64,000 bases of DNA. It comes from Bacteroidetes bacterium 47-18. Lineage in GTDB: Bacteria; Bacteroidota; Bacteroidia; Chitinophagales; Chitinophagaceae. Where the stretch lies: contig MKSF01000033.1 in assembly GCA_001897155.1 (NCBI GenBank), positions 1-64,000 of the forward strand, written 5' to 3'. The translations under genes were made by a program, and so were the position numbers. This document shows, piece after piece, positions 44,176 to 54,367 of the stretch. Each line of letters opens with the position of its first letter. Position 1 is the stretch's first letter. The notes below the pieces were generated by a model. The model did not search any database. It saw only the letters and a list, made by a program, of their open reading frames with translations, and was not told the origin of the DNA.

Positions 44176-44484
44176 TTATGCCTCACCCTGCGTACCGCCT
44201 ACGAAAGGCACAGGAACATCCTGCTCTTTGATCACACCGTTCTGCGCTTCAAATCTCTTTACATTATCAATTAAGGCGCGCATCATTCTCTTGGCATGCT
44301 GCGGCGTCATGATCACTCTTGATTTTACTTTTGCTTTGGGAGCGCCCGGCATTAAGTTTACAAAATCTATTACGAACTCTGCAAAAGAGTGATTGATGAT
44401 GGCCAGGTTAGAATAAGTACCTTCAGCTATTTCTTCTGTCAGCTCTATATTGATTTGTTGCTCCTGATTTGGATTCTGTTCCAT
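44176..44484 (-). CDS. DUF3467 family protein
   Basis: 102 residues. The conserved core 'EGTYSNLAIINHSFAEFVID' and 'VIMTPQHAKRMMRALIDN' is typical of DUF3467, a small, widely conserved family of unknown function. Acidic N-terminus. Own terminator, no operon partner visible. Confidence 0.88.
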   Translation of the reverse strand: MEQNPNQEQQINIELTEEIAEGTYSNLAIINHSFAEFVIDFVNLMPGAPKAKVKSRVIMTPQHAKRMMRALIDNVKRFEAQNGVIKEQDVPVPFVGGTQGEA

Positions 44485-44636
44485 TGTTTATTACTTTTTA
44501 GGATGAATTATTCTTAAGTATTGCAAATTTACAAAAACGGAATTACTTAATAAAAATAAATCTTGCGTTCCGTTTTCCCGGCAGTACAGGACAGCTTATA
44601 TTGTCCAACCGGGCTGTCCCATTACATTGAACCTGG

Positions 44637-44745
44637 CGTGTCACATTGAGCCTGTCGAAATGTGACATATACTAAAAAAATCGTGTTAATATTCCGGCTG
44701 AGCCCCATGACAGGATCGTTTACTTTTCAGACACCCTCTTTTTTT
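44637..44745 (-). repeat. Dispersed repeat related to the 33.6-kb repeat region
   Basis: Read on the minus strand this stretch runs AAAGAGGGTGTCTGAAAAG, then ...GTAAACGATCCTGTCATG, GGGCTCAGCCGG, and GTCACATTTCGACAGGCTCA. Its blocks match, in order, those at 33560-33672 (AAAGAGGCTGTCT, AATAAACAACCCTGTCAT, GGAGCC..GCC, CACATATTTCGACAGGCTCA). So two diverged copies of about 110 bp occur in this window, both in gaps between genes. Confidence 0.7.
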
Positions 44746-44746
44746 A

Positions 44747-45568
44747 TTATAAGGTATAATAGGAAGTATTGAGGTTCGGATTGGCGGTTTCCGCCTTTTC
44801 GATCTCCGTATAATCGGACAGTATCTCCGGCTTGCCCCTTTTTACGCAAACATCGTGCTCAAAGTGAACGGAAGGGCTGCCATCCTGCGTCAGGATGGTC
44901 CAGCCGTCATCAGCCGTATAGACGTGCCTGGTACCCAGGTTGATCATCGGCTCAATGGCTAGCACCATATTCTCCAGGAGCTTTTTGCCATACCCCTTAC
45001 GGCCGTAATTAGGCACCTGCGGGTCTTCGTGCATTTCGCGGCCCACACCGTGGCCCACCAGCTCTCTTACCACACCATAGCCGTGCTTACCATAGGTATG
45101 CTGCTCTATCGCCCATCCTATATCGCCTGTCTTCTTACCTACCACCGCCTGTTCAATACCTTTATATAAGGATTCTTTGGTGATCCTTACCAGGTCAAGC
45201 ACCTTCTGCTCCACCTCTCCCATGATGAACGTATATGCGTGGTCACCATGAAATTTGTTCTTATAGACGCCGCAGTCAATCGTTACGATATCCCCGTCCT
45301 TTAGTTCATATTTGCCCGGCAAGCCGTGCACAACGGCATCATTCACCGAAATGCACAGGGAAAACGGGAAGGGATTCCTGGGGCCGCCATATCCTTTAAA
45401 GGAAGGTATACCGCCATTATCGCGGATGAACTGCTCGGCATATGTATCTATTTCCAGGGTAGTGATACCCGGCTTTAAAATTTTAGCCACTTCTGTCAAT
45501 GTGGCGCTCACCATCAATGCGCTGTGTCTTTGTACTGCTACTTCTTCGTTAGTTTTAATTATGGACAT
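44747..45568 (-). CDS. map: Methionine aminopeptidase, type I
   Basis: 273 residues. Metal ligands of the pita-bread fold are visible: 'IDCGVYKNKFHGDHA' (Asp pair region), His in 'ELVGHGVGREMHEDP', and Glu in 'AIEPMINLG' and 'VHFEHDVCV'. It removes N-terminal methionine. The gene follows the CorC/HlyC-type gene by 27 bp on the same strand, suggesting co-transcription. Confidence 0.95.
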   Translation of the reverse strand: MSIIKTNEEVAVQRHSALMVSATLTEVAKILKPGITTLEIDTYAEQFIRDNGGIPSFKGYGGPRNPFPFSLCISVNDAVVHGLPGKYELKDGDIVTIDCGVYKNKFHGDHAYTFIMGEVEQKVLDLVRITKESLYKGIEQAVVGKKTGDIGWAIEQHTYGKHGYGVVRELVGHGVGREMHEDPQVPNYGRKGYGKKLLENMVLAIEPMINLGTRHVYTADDGWTILTQDGSPSVHFEHDVCVKRGKPEILSDYTEIEKAETANPNLNTSYYTL

Positions 45569-45595
45569 TACTGTGTTGTTTCTTACTTATAATAT

Positions 45596-46966
45596 TTATA
45601 TGCCTTCATCTTCATTATCCTCCCTCAGGGTGAGCTGCACCGTTTCAGCGGAGTTCCTGTACATCTTCACAATAGTGACGTCATACCCGTTGATCCTGAT
45701 CTGGTCGCCTTCCTTTACCGGCTCATCATTATTGAATTCCGTGATCAGTCCGGACAGGGTCTCATAGTGCTCACCTTCTTCCAGCTTTACCGGGATATAT
45801 TTATTGATATCCGACAGGGTCTGGTGAGCGTTCACCAGGAAGGTGGTCTCAGAGGTCTGTTCCACTATCGGCTTCTCATTATCATACTCATCCTGTATCT
45901 CTCCTACCAGCTCCTCCAGGATATCCTCCATGGTAACGATGCCGGTGATCTCCCCTACCTCATTGGTAACAACAGCCATCTGGATACGCTTCTGCTGGAA
46001 TTCCTTCAGCACATTCTTGATCTTGGCCGTTTCCGAGATAAAGTTTACCGGGCGCAGCATATGGGCTATCGTCCGGGAGTCCAGGGTCGTATTCAGCATA
46101 TGCTTGATGATATCCTTGGTGTACAGCACTCCCTTTACATTGTCAATGGTTTCCTCGTACACGGGGTACCTGGAATAGCCTTCCAGTATGGCAAATTCCA
46201 GCGCTTCCTTCGCCGTGCTGCTGATATCAATGGCGGAAACATTCTTTTTGAGTGTCTGGATATTGCTCACCCTCCGGTCATCAAAGTCAAATACATTCTG
46301 GATAAGGTCCCTTTCCGTCTGCTCGATCGCGCCGCCCAACTGGCTTTCCACGATGATCATTTTCAGCTCCTCTTCGGAATGGATATCGCTGCCGTGCACC
46401 GGCTTGATGCCAAACAGCCGGAGCAGTTGCGCGGCCAGGCCGTTCATGAGCCAGATAACCGGCCTGAAAACTATATAGAATATCCTTAAGGGCCAGGCTA
46501 TCCTGAACGTAGTAGAGGTAGGATATTGTATCGCGATTGATTTGGGAGCCAGCTCACCGAAAACGATATGCAGGACCGTAATAATGGTAAAGCCCACGGG
46601 TATGGACAGCGCCCTGGCCGTTTCGGGTGTGATAAAGCTACCGAGGGTAGCCATAAGGATAGATTCCATTACACTCTCTCCGACCCATCCCAGTCCGAGA
46701 CTGGCCAGCGTGATGCCCAGCTGGGTGGCAGCCAGGTAAGAATCCAGGTTATCAACTATCATTTTTGACACACCTGCAACGCTTTTGCTGAGATTGGGGT
46801 GCACTTCAATTTGAGAGGAACGAACTTTTACAATGGCAAATTCGGCAGCAACAAAAAATCCATTGAGAAAAACCAGGAAGATGGTTAAAAATAGCTTCCA
46901 CCAGGAGATTCCGGCATCCGCCGTCAGAAGAATCAGGTGGTTAAATAAAAGGGGGTCCCCGTCCAT
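45596..46966 (-). CDS. Hemolysin-family CNNM/CBS transporter-like protein (CorC/HlyC type)
   Basis: 456 residues from ATG 46966; a GTG at 47014 would add 16 unusual residues and is less likely. Domain order: four-helix CNNM membrane domain (about 10-190, 'FLNGFFVAAEFAIVKVRSSQ'), two CBS domains (about 200-340, 'GYSRYPVYEETIDNVKGVLY', 'GIVTMEDILEELVGEI'), then a CorC_HlyC C-terminal domain ('INKYIPVKLEEGEHYETL'). The family is linked to Mg2+ or Na+ transport, though many members are called hemolysin by history. Good promoter at 47043-47071. Confidence 0.9.
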   Translation of the reverse strand: MDGDPLLFNHLILLTADAGISWWKLFLTIFLVFLNGFFVAAEFAIVKVRSSQIEVHPNLSKSVAGVSKMIVDNLDSYLAATQLGITLASLGLGWVGESVMESILMATLGSFITPETARALSIPVGFTIITVLHIVFGELAPKSIAIQYPTSTTFRIAWPLRIFYIVFRPVIWLMNGLAAQLLRLFGIKPVHGSDIHSEEELKMIIVESQLGGAIEQTERDLIQNVFDFDDRRVSNIQTLKKNVSAIDISSTAKEALEFAILEGYSRYPVYEETIDNVKGVLYTKDIIKHMLNTTLDSRTIAHMLRPVNFISETAKIKNVLKEFQQKRIQMAVVTNEVGEITGIVTMEDILEELVGEIQDEYDNEKPIVEQTSETTFLVNAHQTLSDINKYIPVKLEEGEHYETLSGLITEFNNDEPVKEGDQIRINGYDVTIVKMYRNSAETVQLTLREDNEDEGI

Positions 46967-47042
46967 ATAGTGTTTTTTAGTGAACAATAGCCGCTTAATC
47001 CAGAGGTTGGTCACTTCTGAATTTAAACTAATGCATCATTAG

Positions 47043-47071
47043 CAAATATAATTATTATTTCATTGAAACAA
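47043..47071 (-). promoter_or_regulatory. Promoter of the CorC/HlyC-type gene
   Basis: On the minus strand TTTG (complement of 47068-47071 region) and TATATTTG (complement of 47043-47050) are separated by about 18 bp, a good Bacteroidetes -33/-7 pair; the start lies about 77 bp downstream. The remaining spacer to rny holds nothing else seen. Confidence 0.6.
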
Positions 47072-47279
47072 AAAACACCGGGAAAATTAGGGCTTATTTT
47101 GCATTATTATTACGACAGGCTGACAATCGGATAATTCTTGTAAATCATTATTTATATAGGCCGCATTTATCAATAAATTAAATTTAAATTATTAATTTCG
47201 CCTGATGTATTTATATTTACTCACATTTTAACCAGATCATTCATTCATTCACACAAAAAAAGAGACAGTACAAAAATAT

Positions 47280-48857
47280 ATGGAGTCAACAGAAATAATT
47301 ATCGCCGTAGTCGTAGTAGTGGCAGTAGTCGTGGGAATTTTCTTAGGCAAATCAATTTTCTCTAAAAATACGAAACAGCTCATAGATGACGCTAACCAGC
47401 AGGCCCAGAAGATCATAGATGATGCCAAAACCCACAGTGAAACATTAAAAGAAAAGAAAATCCTGGAAGCCAAAGAGCACTTTTTACAGTTAAAGACACA
47501 GTACGAAAAAGAAGAGATCCAGAAAACAAAGAAATTACAGGAAGCTGAAAACAAGTTAAGACAAAAAGAGCAGTCCCTCAACGAAAAGAATAACGCCCTG
47601 ACCAAGCAGATCAATGAAAACGCGCAGCTAAGGGCCAACCTTGACAAGCAACTGGAAGCCAATGAGCTGAAGGGGCAGGAGCTGAAGAAGCTGCAGGCGC
47701 AGCACCTCGAAAAGCTGGAAAAGATCTCCGGCTATTCCGCTGAAGAAGCCAAGAACGACCTGGTGGAATCACTTAAGGAAGAGGCCCGCACCGATGCGAT
47801 GTCCCATATCAAGGAGATCGTGGAAGAGGCTAAGATAAATGCATCCAAGGAAGCCCGGAAGATCGTTATCCAATCCATTCAACGTGTAGCCGCAGAACAG
47901 ACCATTGAGAACGCCATCAGCGTGTTCAACCTGGAAAGCGATGAGATCAAAGGCCAGATCATAGGCCGGGAAGGACGTAATATCAGGGCGCTTGAGGCCG
48001 CTACCGGCGTGGATTTCGTCATTGACGATACGCCTGAGGCCATTATGCTTAGCTGCTTTGACCCCCTGCGCAGGGAAGTGGCACGCCTGTCCCTACAACG
48101 ACTGGTACAGGACGGCCGTATACACCCTGCAAGGATCGAGGAGATCGTGGAGAAAACACGCCGCCAGCTGGAAGACCAGATCCTCGAGATCGGGGAACGT
48201 ACCGTTATCGAGCTGGGCATCCACGGCCTGCATAAGGACCTGCTGAGAATGGTCGGCAAAATGCGCTTCCGTTCTTCCTACGGGCAGAACCTCCTGATGC
48301 ACTCCAAGGAAACGGCCAACCTCTGCGGCATCATGGCTGCCGAGCTGGGACTGGGACAGAAAGTCATCAAGCTGGCCAAAAGAGCCGGCTTACTGCACGA
48401 TATAGGTAAGGTTCCGGATGAGGAATCCGAACTGAGCCACGCATTGCTGGGCGCCAAGCTGGCTGAGAAGGCCGGGGAGCACCCTGCCGTAGTGAACGCG
48501 ATCGGCGCACACCACGATGAAATGGAAATGTCCTTTATCATCTCTCCTATCGTACAGGCCTGCGATGCTATCTCCGGAGCCCGTCCGGGCGCCCGCAGGG
48601 AGATCATGCAAAGCTACCTGCAACGCATCAAGGACCTGGAAACGCTCGCTACCAATTATACCGGCGTAGAAAAAGCCTACGCGATACAGGCAGGCCGTGA
48701 GCTCCGCGTCATTGTTGAAGCGGATAAGGTGACCGACAGCGACAGCGACAGGCTCAGCTTTGAGATCGCGGATAAGATCCAGAAGGAAATGCAATACCCG
48801 GGACAGATAAAAGTAACAGTGATCAGGGAAAAACGCGCTGTCAACATAGCAAGATAG
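47280..48857 (+). CDS. rny: Ribonuclease Y
   Basis: 525 residues. An N-terminal membrane helix ('[18 protein letters not shown]') is followed by a long coiled coil (about 30-190), a KH domain ('[18 protein letters not shown]', about 225-290) and an HD domain with '[12 protein letters not shown]' and 'GLLHDIGK' (about 340-430). It is the membrane-bound endoribonuclease that initiates mRNA decay. Length and order match the family. Confidence 0.96.
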   Translation: MESTEIIIAVVVVVAVVVGIFLGKSIFSKNTKQLIDDANQQAQKIIDDAKTHSETLKEKKILEAKEHFLQLKTQYEKEEIQKTKKLQEAENKLRQKEQSLNEKNNALTKQINENAQLRANLDKQLEANELKGQELKKLQAQHLEKLEKISGYSAEEAKNDLVESLKEEARTDAMSHIKEIVEEAKINASKEARKIVIQSIQRVAAEQTIENAISVFNLESDEIKGQIIGREGRNIRALEAATGVDFVIDDTPEAIMLSCFDPLRREVARLSLQRLVQDGRIHPARIEEIVEKTRRQLEDQILEIGERTVIELGIHGLHKDLLRMVGKMRFRSSYGQNLLMHSKETANLCGIMAAELGLGQKVIKLAKRAGLLHDIGKVPDEESELSHALLGAKLAEKAGEHPAVVNAIGAHHDEMEMSFIISPIVQACDAISGARPGARREIMQSYLQRIKDLETLATNYTGVEKAYAIQAGRELRVIVEADKVTDSDSDRLSFEIADKIQKEMQYPGQIKVTVIREKRAVNIAR

Positions 48858-48882
48858 GCTTTTCTCACCTTTTCATATATAA

Positions 48883-48914
48883 AAACGGCTGCTCTTCAGA
48901 GCAGCCGTTTTTAT
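48883..48914 (+). terminator. Terminator of rny
   Basis: A 12-bp stem, AAACGGCTGCTC (48883-48894) and GAGCAGCCGTTT (48899-48910), loop TTCA, then T-run. Confidence 0.88.
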
Positions 48915-49103
48915 TGTCTCCCCGTGCTGATGTCATATTTCGATGCCCGTTATGCTTCATGTTAAAATCTTCCATCTGCCCCGTCACTGCTGTGCCTCGC
49001 CAGCAACCCAATACACAGCAACCCTTCATTCTCCCATTTCCGTATTCCTGAACCTGACTGAAATAGCAGCGGTATCCGTATCTTTATACCAAAGCAACTA
49101 ACT

Positions 49104-49463
49104 ATGAAAGTACTCAACGCATGCCTGATAGCCAGTCCACACACCAACCTGGATGTATTCAGGCAGGTTACCTCCGGCCTGGACGGGCTGACCGTCACGG
49201 TGGAAACGGATATGGAAAAAGTGGTGGACGCACTGCATACCGGCCGATTTGACCTGCTGATGATAGACCTTGACCTGTCCAAAGAGGATTTTAAAAAGAT
49301 CAGCAGGCTGACGGAAAGGGTGTTTTCCGATATCGCGACCGTTGAGCTGGATCTTTCGCAACCTCATTACATACAGTATAAGCTCCATATGATGCTGTCC
49401 AAATGGAAAGACGCCCAGTCCGACGGCAGCACTATTTTTATCGACAATCCGGATCTTCATTAA
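49104..49463 (+). CDS. Short receiver-like protein, unknown
   Basis: 119 residues. Overall alternation and 'GRFDLLMIDLDLSKEDFK' recall a response-regulator receiver domain, with an Asp in the usual phospho-acceptor strand, but the N-terminal acidic pair is missing ('LIASPHTNLD'), so it is probably a pseudo-receiver. No output domain. It stands alone with its own hairpin at the 3' end; no kinase nearby. Confidence 0.65.
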   Translation: MKVLNACLIASPHTNLDVFRQVTSGLDGLTVTVETDMEKVVDALHTGRFDLLMIDLDLSKEDFKKISRLTERVFSDIATVELDLSQPHYIQYKLHMMLSKWKDAQSDGSTIFIDNPDLH

Positions 49464-49466
49464 AAG

Positions 49467-49497
49467 ACGTGCGCCCGGGTTAAAACCGGGCGCACGT
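49467..49497. terminator. Hairpin between convergent genes
   Basis: A 12-bp GC-rich stem, ACGTGCGCCCGG (49467-49478) and CCGGGCGCACGT (49486-49497), without a strong T-run; likely ends transcripts from one or both sides. Confidence 0.55.
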
Positions 49498-49522
49498 TAA
49501 TATGATTACTGTTCAGGTGGTA

Positions 49523-51925
49523 TTATTCTGCCATCATTTCCCTGATCACTTCCGCGATTTCCTCCGCATTCGGTTTGGAAAAATAATCTCCGTCGGTAGC
49601 GTAGGCCGGGCGGTGGGCTTTGGCGGAAATAGTGCGTGGCGCCACATCCAGCCATTTGTAGCCGCCCTGCTTTTCCATTACCTGCTGGAACATATAAGCC
49701 GCTGCACCCCCGGGAACATCCTCATCAATGAATACGATGCGGTTGGTTTTCTTTAAAGATTCCACGATAGCATGTTCCGTATCAAAAGGCAGCAAGGTCT
49801 GCACGTCCACCAGCTCACAGCTGATGCCTTCGGGAGCGAGATACAGGTCTATAGCTTCCTGGATCACCCTCAGGGTGGAGCCGTAAGATACGATAGTGAT
49901 ATCATCGCCTTCCTGCAGGATCTCCGGAACCCCGAACGGTACTGTAAAGCTATCCAGGTTGTTAGGTAGTTTTTCTTTCAGGCGGTAACCGTTCAGGCAT
50001 TCTATCACCAGGCCCGGCTCATCCGATTGCAGCAAGGTATTATACATACCTGCAGCCTGGGTCATATTGCGCGGCACACATACATTGATGCCTCTCAGCG
50101 CGTTGATGATCATACCCATAGGCGAACCGCTGTGCCAGATACCTTCCAGCCTGTGTCCCCTGGTACGGACGATCAGCGGGCACTTCTGTCCGCCCTTGGT
50201 CCGGTATTCCAGCGTAGCCACATCATCGCTCAGGGGCTGTAAGCCATACAGCAGGTAATCCAGGTATTGTATCTCGGCGATAGGCCGTAATCCTCTCATA
50301 GCCATACCTATACCCTGTCCTATGATCGTGGCTTCCCGGATGCCTGCATCGCAGATGCGCTCTTCACCGTACTTTTCCTGCAATCCCGCGAATGCCTGGT
50401 TAACGTCACCGATCTTTCCAACATCCTCACCGAAAGCAAATACGGCGGGGTTATTGGCAAAAGTGGTGTCAAAAAACCTGTTCAGGACCTCGAATCCGTT
50501 CAGGTTGGGGGCATCGGCATCATATGTAGCCGGTACCGCCTTTATGTGCTTCACTGCCCTGGCGCTCTGGGAGGTCAGGTGTGAATTGAATTTATCTTTT
50601 GCATCTTCCAGCAACTGGTCCCTGTAATTGGTAAGGTTGCGGGTAGCCTGGGAGGTGTTACCGGACAATGCGAGTATCTTGTTGGCGGCACGCAGCACAT
50701 CCTTACGGATCGGCTCTTTTACCGCATTCAGGTCTTTAACGATAGCTGCTATGGCCTGCCCGTTGGGATGACCTTCCATGACCACCTGGTTAGCCAGGCC
50801 GGTCAACTGAGCGATCTGTTCCCTGATAGGCTCCAGGAATTTATTCCAGGCAGCCTGCCTGGCCTGTCTTGCCTTATCTTTGGCCCTTTCCTCTACTGCC
50901 ACCAGGTCATCTTCACCGGCAATGGCGCTTTCCAGTATGAATTCACGCATTTTCCTGATACAGTCTACTTCTTTTTCCCATTCCAGTCGTTCCCTGGACT
51001 TATAACGCTCATGGGACCCCGAAGTAGAGTGTCCCTGGGGCTGTGTCGCCTCCTGAACGTGGAACAGCACGGGAATATGGTGCTTCCTGGCACGCTCCAC
51101 GCCTTTCTGGAATGTCTCTACCAGGGCGGCATAATCCCAGGCTTTTACGGTATAGATTTCCAGACCGCTGGCCAGCTTTTCATCATACTGGAACCCGGAG
51201 GTGATCTCGGAAATGGATTGCTTGGTGGTCTGATACTTCTGCGGCACGGATATACCGTAGCCGTCATCATATACTACCACAGCAAGCGGCACCTGTAATA
51301 CGCCCGCTGCATTGAGCGTTTCCCAAAACAGGCCTTCGGACGTAGAAGCATCCCCTATGGTAACAAAGCTCACCTCGTTACCTTTATTGGTAAAATTTTC
51401 GAATCCTTCAGAGGTAACGGCCGCGTTCCTGTAACATTTGGAAGCGTAGGCCACGCCCAGCGCACGGACCATCTGCCCGGCAGTAGGTGAAATATCGGAA
51501 GTGGAATGAACGGCATCCGTCAGCTTTTTAACGGTACCGTCATCATTGTACCATCGTGTCCCGTAGTGGCCGTTCATCATACGGCCCGCGGATGAGGGTT
51601 CATCAGTAGTATTGGGATTAGCGTATAATTGTGCAAAAAACGCTTCCAGGTCACTCATACCGGCAGCAAACATCAATGTCTGGTCTCTATAATATCCTGA
51701 GCGAATATCTCCCGGCTGAAAGCACTTGGCCAGCGCTATCTGGGGCAACTCCTTACCGTCTCCAAATATCCCGAATTTCGCTTTTCCCGTCAATACCTCC
51801 CTTCTTCCAATCAGGCTTGCTTCCCTGCTGGCTACTGCCAGTTCGTAATCTTTCAAAGCGATCTCCTGAAATTCTTTAAAAGACATATTTTTTTTAGTCA
51901 AAACGTTGCTTTTTTCTTTTGCCAT
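49523..51925 (-). CDS. 2-oxoacid dehydrogenase E1, alpha and beta subunits fused
   Basis: 800 residues. Residues about 15-440 are the E1-alpha half with the ThDP motif 'IGDASTSEG' (190-198) and 'YDDGYGIS'; about 470-800 are the E1-beta half ('FGEDVGKIGDVNQAF', 'YLDYLLYGLQPL', 'IVFIDEDVPGGAAAYMF'). It decarboxylates a 2-oxoacid and passes the acyl group to the lipoyl E2; branched-chain keto acids are the most likely substrate, pyruvate possible. The single-chain E1 is typical of Bacteroidetes. No E2 or E3 gene is adjacent. Confidence 0.92.
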   Translation of the reverse strand: MAKEKSNVLTKKNMSFKEFQEIALKDYELAVASREASLIGRREVLTGKAKFGIFGDGKELPQIALAKCFQPGDIRSGYYRDQTLMFAAGMSDLEAFFAQLYANPNTTDEPSSAGRMMNGHYGTRWYNDDGTVKKLTDAVHSTSDISPTAGQMVRALGVAYASKCYRNAAVTSEGFENFTNKGNEVSFVTIGDASTSEGLFWETLNAAGVLQVPLAVVVYDDGYGISVPQKYQTTKQSISEITSGFQYDEKLASGLEIYTVKAWDYAALVETFQKGVERARKHHIPVLFHVQEATQPQGHSTSGSHERYKSRERLEWEKEVDCIRKMREFILESAIAGEDDLVAVEERAKDKARQARQAAWNKFLEPIREQIAQLTGLANQVVMEGHPNGQAIAAIVKDLNAVKEPIRKDVLRAANKILALSGNTSQATRNLTNYRDQLLEDAKDKFNSHLTSQSARAVKHIKAVPATYDADAPNLNGFEVLNRFFDTTFANNPAVFAFGEDVGKIGDVNQAFAGLQEKYGEERICDAGIREATIIGQGIGMAMRGLRPIAEIQYLDYLLYGLQPLSDDVATLEYRTKGGQKCPLIVRTRGHRLEGIWHSGSPMGMIINALRGINVCVPRNMTQAAGMYNTLLQSDEPGLVIECLNGYRLKEKLPNNLDSFTVPFGVPEILQEGDDITIVSYGSTLRVIQEAIDLYLAPEGISCELVDVQTLLPFDTEHAIVESLKKTNRIVFIDEDVPGGAAAYMFQQVMEKQGGYKWLDVAPRTISAKAHRPAYATDGDYFSKPNAEEIAEVIREMMAE

Positions 51926-52056
51926 AAATTAATATTATAGACTACAAAGATAATGTTTTGTAATTAAATGCGGGAGACGGATTGCCACAGTCTTGTCAAT
52001 TTAAGTACCGACTGCGTCCGCTTTTCCGCTGTCACGTGCACAGCCTGGTAAAGTAA

Positions 52057-52085
52057 AAAGGTGCAGGACGACTCCTGCACCTTTT
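52057..52085 (-). terminator. Terminator hairpin downstream of csbD
   Basis: A 12-bp stem, AAAGGTGCAGGA (52057-52068) and TCCTGCACCTTT (52073-52084), loop CGAC, between csbD and the E1 gene; T-run visible on both sides. Confidence 0.82.
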
Positions 52086-52113
52086 GTTAAACCCTTTTGT
52101 AACAGGTAACAAT

Positions 52114-52314
52114 TTAATCGAATTTCATCCTATCAATGAATTCATTGATATTTTCCTTGGTCTCTCCTGTTTTTTTCTGAACCCGGCCCAGCAGCTCCTC
52201 TTCCTTTCCTTCCTCATACAGCAGGTCATCATCAGTCAGGTCTGCCCATTTTTGCTTAAGATTACCTTTAATAATGTTCCAGTTTCCTTTGATCTTATCA
52301 TTTAATGTACTCAT
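52114..52314 (-). CDS. CsbD-family stress-response protein
   Basis: 66 residues, hydrophilic, highly charged helical protein. 'GNWNIIKGNLKQKWADLTDDD' type core (partly quoted: 'GNLKQKWADLTDDDLLY') is diagnostic for CsbD, a small general-stress protein of unknown mechanism. Its length is usual. Separate transcript with its own terminator. Confidence 0.93.
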   Translation of the reverse strand: MSTLNDKIKGNWNIIKGNLKQKWADLTDDDLLYEEGKEEELLGRVQKKTGETKENINEFIDRMKFD

Positions 52315-52449
52315 CTCTAATAGTTTTTAGAAGTTAAAGAATAAATAATAGTTCAGTCAGCCGCTTTGTCATTCAGCCGATCTGTATATTTAACCTTTAT
52401 CAGGCGTAAATGGTTGGCAGCAGCTTGTTAATAATTATTTATTTACTTC

Positions 52450-54315
52450 TTAAAAAAGGGAGATGCCGGCTGTCCACCCGATCCAGAATTTAAGGTTATT
52501 GCCGATCATTACGGACGGGTAGCCATTATCCGAGGGGAATCCATAGCCTTCATAACGGCCTCTCCTGCCGGGCAGCACCACGGTAACGGCCGGGCCTGCA
52601 TAGAAACCGACAGAATGGCTCAGGCTGTATTGATATAGCAGTTGATAACGCGCCAGCGAGTTCAGGTCATCCCAGTTGCCGGCATAAAAACCGTGACAGG
52701 ACAGTTCCTGGATGAGCTCATGCCGTTCCCGCTTCGCCAACCGGTGCCCCAGCCCATACCCGAAGCTGAGCAGCCGGTACCCTTCCACCGGGTTGGCGCC
52801 TGCATGAATAATGCTGTAAAACCGGTCTGTGCCGGATTTATAGGCCAGGTTAAAAGGCTGCCATTCCATAGCTGTAACATTCAGGCTGTGCTTTCCTTTC
52901 CTGGCGACATTGATAAGTCCCACCGCAACACCAGAAAAGGTATCCGCAACATTGACCAGGCCTATCTGCACCCCTTTTACCACGGACGCGTAATTGAACA
53001 GACCGGCTACCTGCACGCCGTTCATGCTTTTCCTGCTGAGATTCAGCAGCCCGGCAATGTGCACACCCTTACTGCGTTGCTGCGCATAATTCATCAGGCC
53101 CGATATCTGCGCGCCCCTGAAATGCCTGTTTTTACTGACTATGCCCGCGATTTGCCAGCCATAACCGTTCCGGTAGTTCCAGTTGGTGATGCCGGCTATC
53201 TGCATACCCTGTATGGTATTGGTCCTGTTGAAAATCCCGCCGATCTGCATACCGGCCGTAACCACTACGGAACTGTCTTTTTTATGGCAGCTCCAGTTGG
53301 AGATACCTGCAAGCTGTAAGCCTTTCAGTGACCTGGAATGGTTAAAGATACCGCTGATCTGCACACCCTCCGCATGCTTATCGACGTAATTGTAGATACC
53401 GCCGATCTGCACGCCCTCCATATTGCCACCCACGATATTAAAGACACCTCCTGTCTGGCTGTACCGCATATCGCCCTGGACAATATTAAAGACCGTTCCC
53501 AGCTCAAACCCGTTCACGCCCCCGGCGTAGCCGCCCAGGAGACTGAAGGAGAACTTATTGACCTGCTGGCTGCTCAGCCTGTTCTTGGAGCTGACCCCGG
53601 GCAGAACGCTCAACTGGAACGGCTGCTCATCGAACATCCGGCCCAGGTTGATGCTGTTGATCCTGTTGCGCGCACCCATCATCCTTTTAGCCAGCCAGTG
53701 CTCCTGTATCCCCGAAAAGCTGACGGAGTCCAGCGTGGATATGTCGCTTCTGAGCACCACCGGCGTCTTTATGGCGTACTGGCTCTGGATATGCAATACC
53801 GTATCAAGGAAGAACTGGCGGCTGAAGCTGACCTCGTAAGCAGGCTGCTGCTGCCTGATAGGCAGTCTGAAATGTCCGCCCTGGTCAGAGATCGTGCTTA
53901 CCTTCAGGTTCCTTTCATACACGGAAACATATTCTACCGGCTCTCCGTACATATCTACGACCCTGCCGCTGATCACGATGCCCGCACCTGCCCCAGATTT
54001 GATAATAATATGATTATCGGCCACCTGGTAACGGAACCCGGGCCCCAGCATGCCATTCAGGATCGCCTCTATCGTCTGGTCCCGGTAACTGACCGTGATC
54101 ACCCTATCATCCGGTACCACCTCGCTGTTATATGAAAAATAGAACTTCCCCTGCATCTCCATCTGGTTCAGCACTTCCCGTATGGTGCCCCGCTGTACCC
54201 CTACCGTCATCTTTTGCTGCAGCAGTTGCTGCGCAAACGCGCACAGCCCTACGCTCATAAAAGCAGTAAGGCACCATGCAAATTTCAATATTCTCAAAGC
54301 GAATGATCTATCCAT
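52450..54315 (-). CDS. STN and carboxypeptidase-regulatory domains fused to a 'GxQIxGIxN' repeat barrel
   Basis: 621 residues with a signal peptide. About residues 30-105 form an STN (secretin/TonB short N-terminal) domain ('LLQQKMTVGVQRGTIREVL'), about 110-185 a CarboxypepD_reg-like domain ('VISGRVVDMYGEPVEYVSVY'). About 270-480 hold repeats of 15-16 residues of the type 'GVQIGGIYN', 'GMQIAGITN', 'GVHIAGLLN', 'GVQVAGLFN', as in LA_2272-type surface repeats. The C-terminus is aromatic-rich, suggesting outer-membrane strands. It takes the position behind sigma/FecR genes that a TonB-dependent receptor usually holds. The STN domain probably contacts FecR. Confidence 0.82.
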   Translation of the reverse strand: MDRSFALRILKFAWCLTAFMSVGLCAFAQQLLQQKMTVGVQRGTIREVLNQMEMQGKFYFSYNSEVVPDDRVITVSYRDQTIEAILNGMLGPGFRYQVADNHIIIKSGAGAGIVISGRVVDMYGEPVEYVSVYERNLKVSTISDQGGHFRLPIRQQQPAYEVSFSRQFFLDTVLHIQSQYAIKTPVVLRSDISTLDSVSFSGIQEHWLAKRMMGARNRINSINLGRMFDEQPFQLSVLPGVSSKNRLSSQQVNKFSFSLLGGYAGGVNGFELGTVFNIVQGDMRYSQTGGVFNIVGGNMEGVQIGGIYNYVDKHAEGVQISGIFNHSRSLKGLQLAGISNWSCHKKDSSVVVTAGMQIGGIFNRTNTIQGMQIAGITNWNYRNGYGWQIAGIVSKNRHFRGAQISGLMNYAQQRSKGVHIAGLLNLSRKSMNGVQVAGLFNYASVVKGVQIGLVNVADTFSGVAVGLINVARKGKHSLNVTAMEWQPFNLAYKSGTDRFYSIIHAGANPVEGYRLLSFGYGLGHRLAKRERHELIQELSCHGFYAGNWDDLNSLARYQLLYQYSLSHSVGFYAGPAVTVVLPGRRGRYEGYGFPSDNGYPSVMIGNNLKFWIGWTAGISLF

Positions 54316-54367
54316 AGGCGGGCTGTCGCGACAAAGTTAAATCATTTATCATAGGAAGCCGGGGAGA

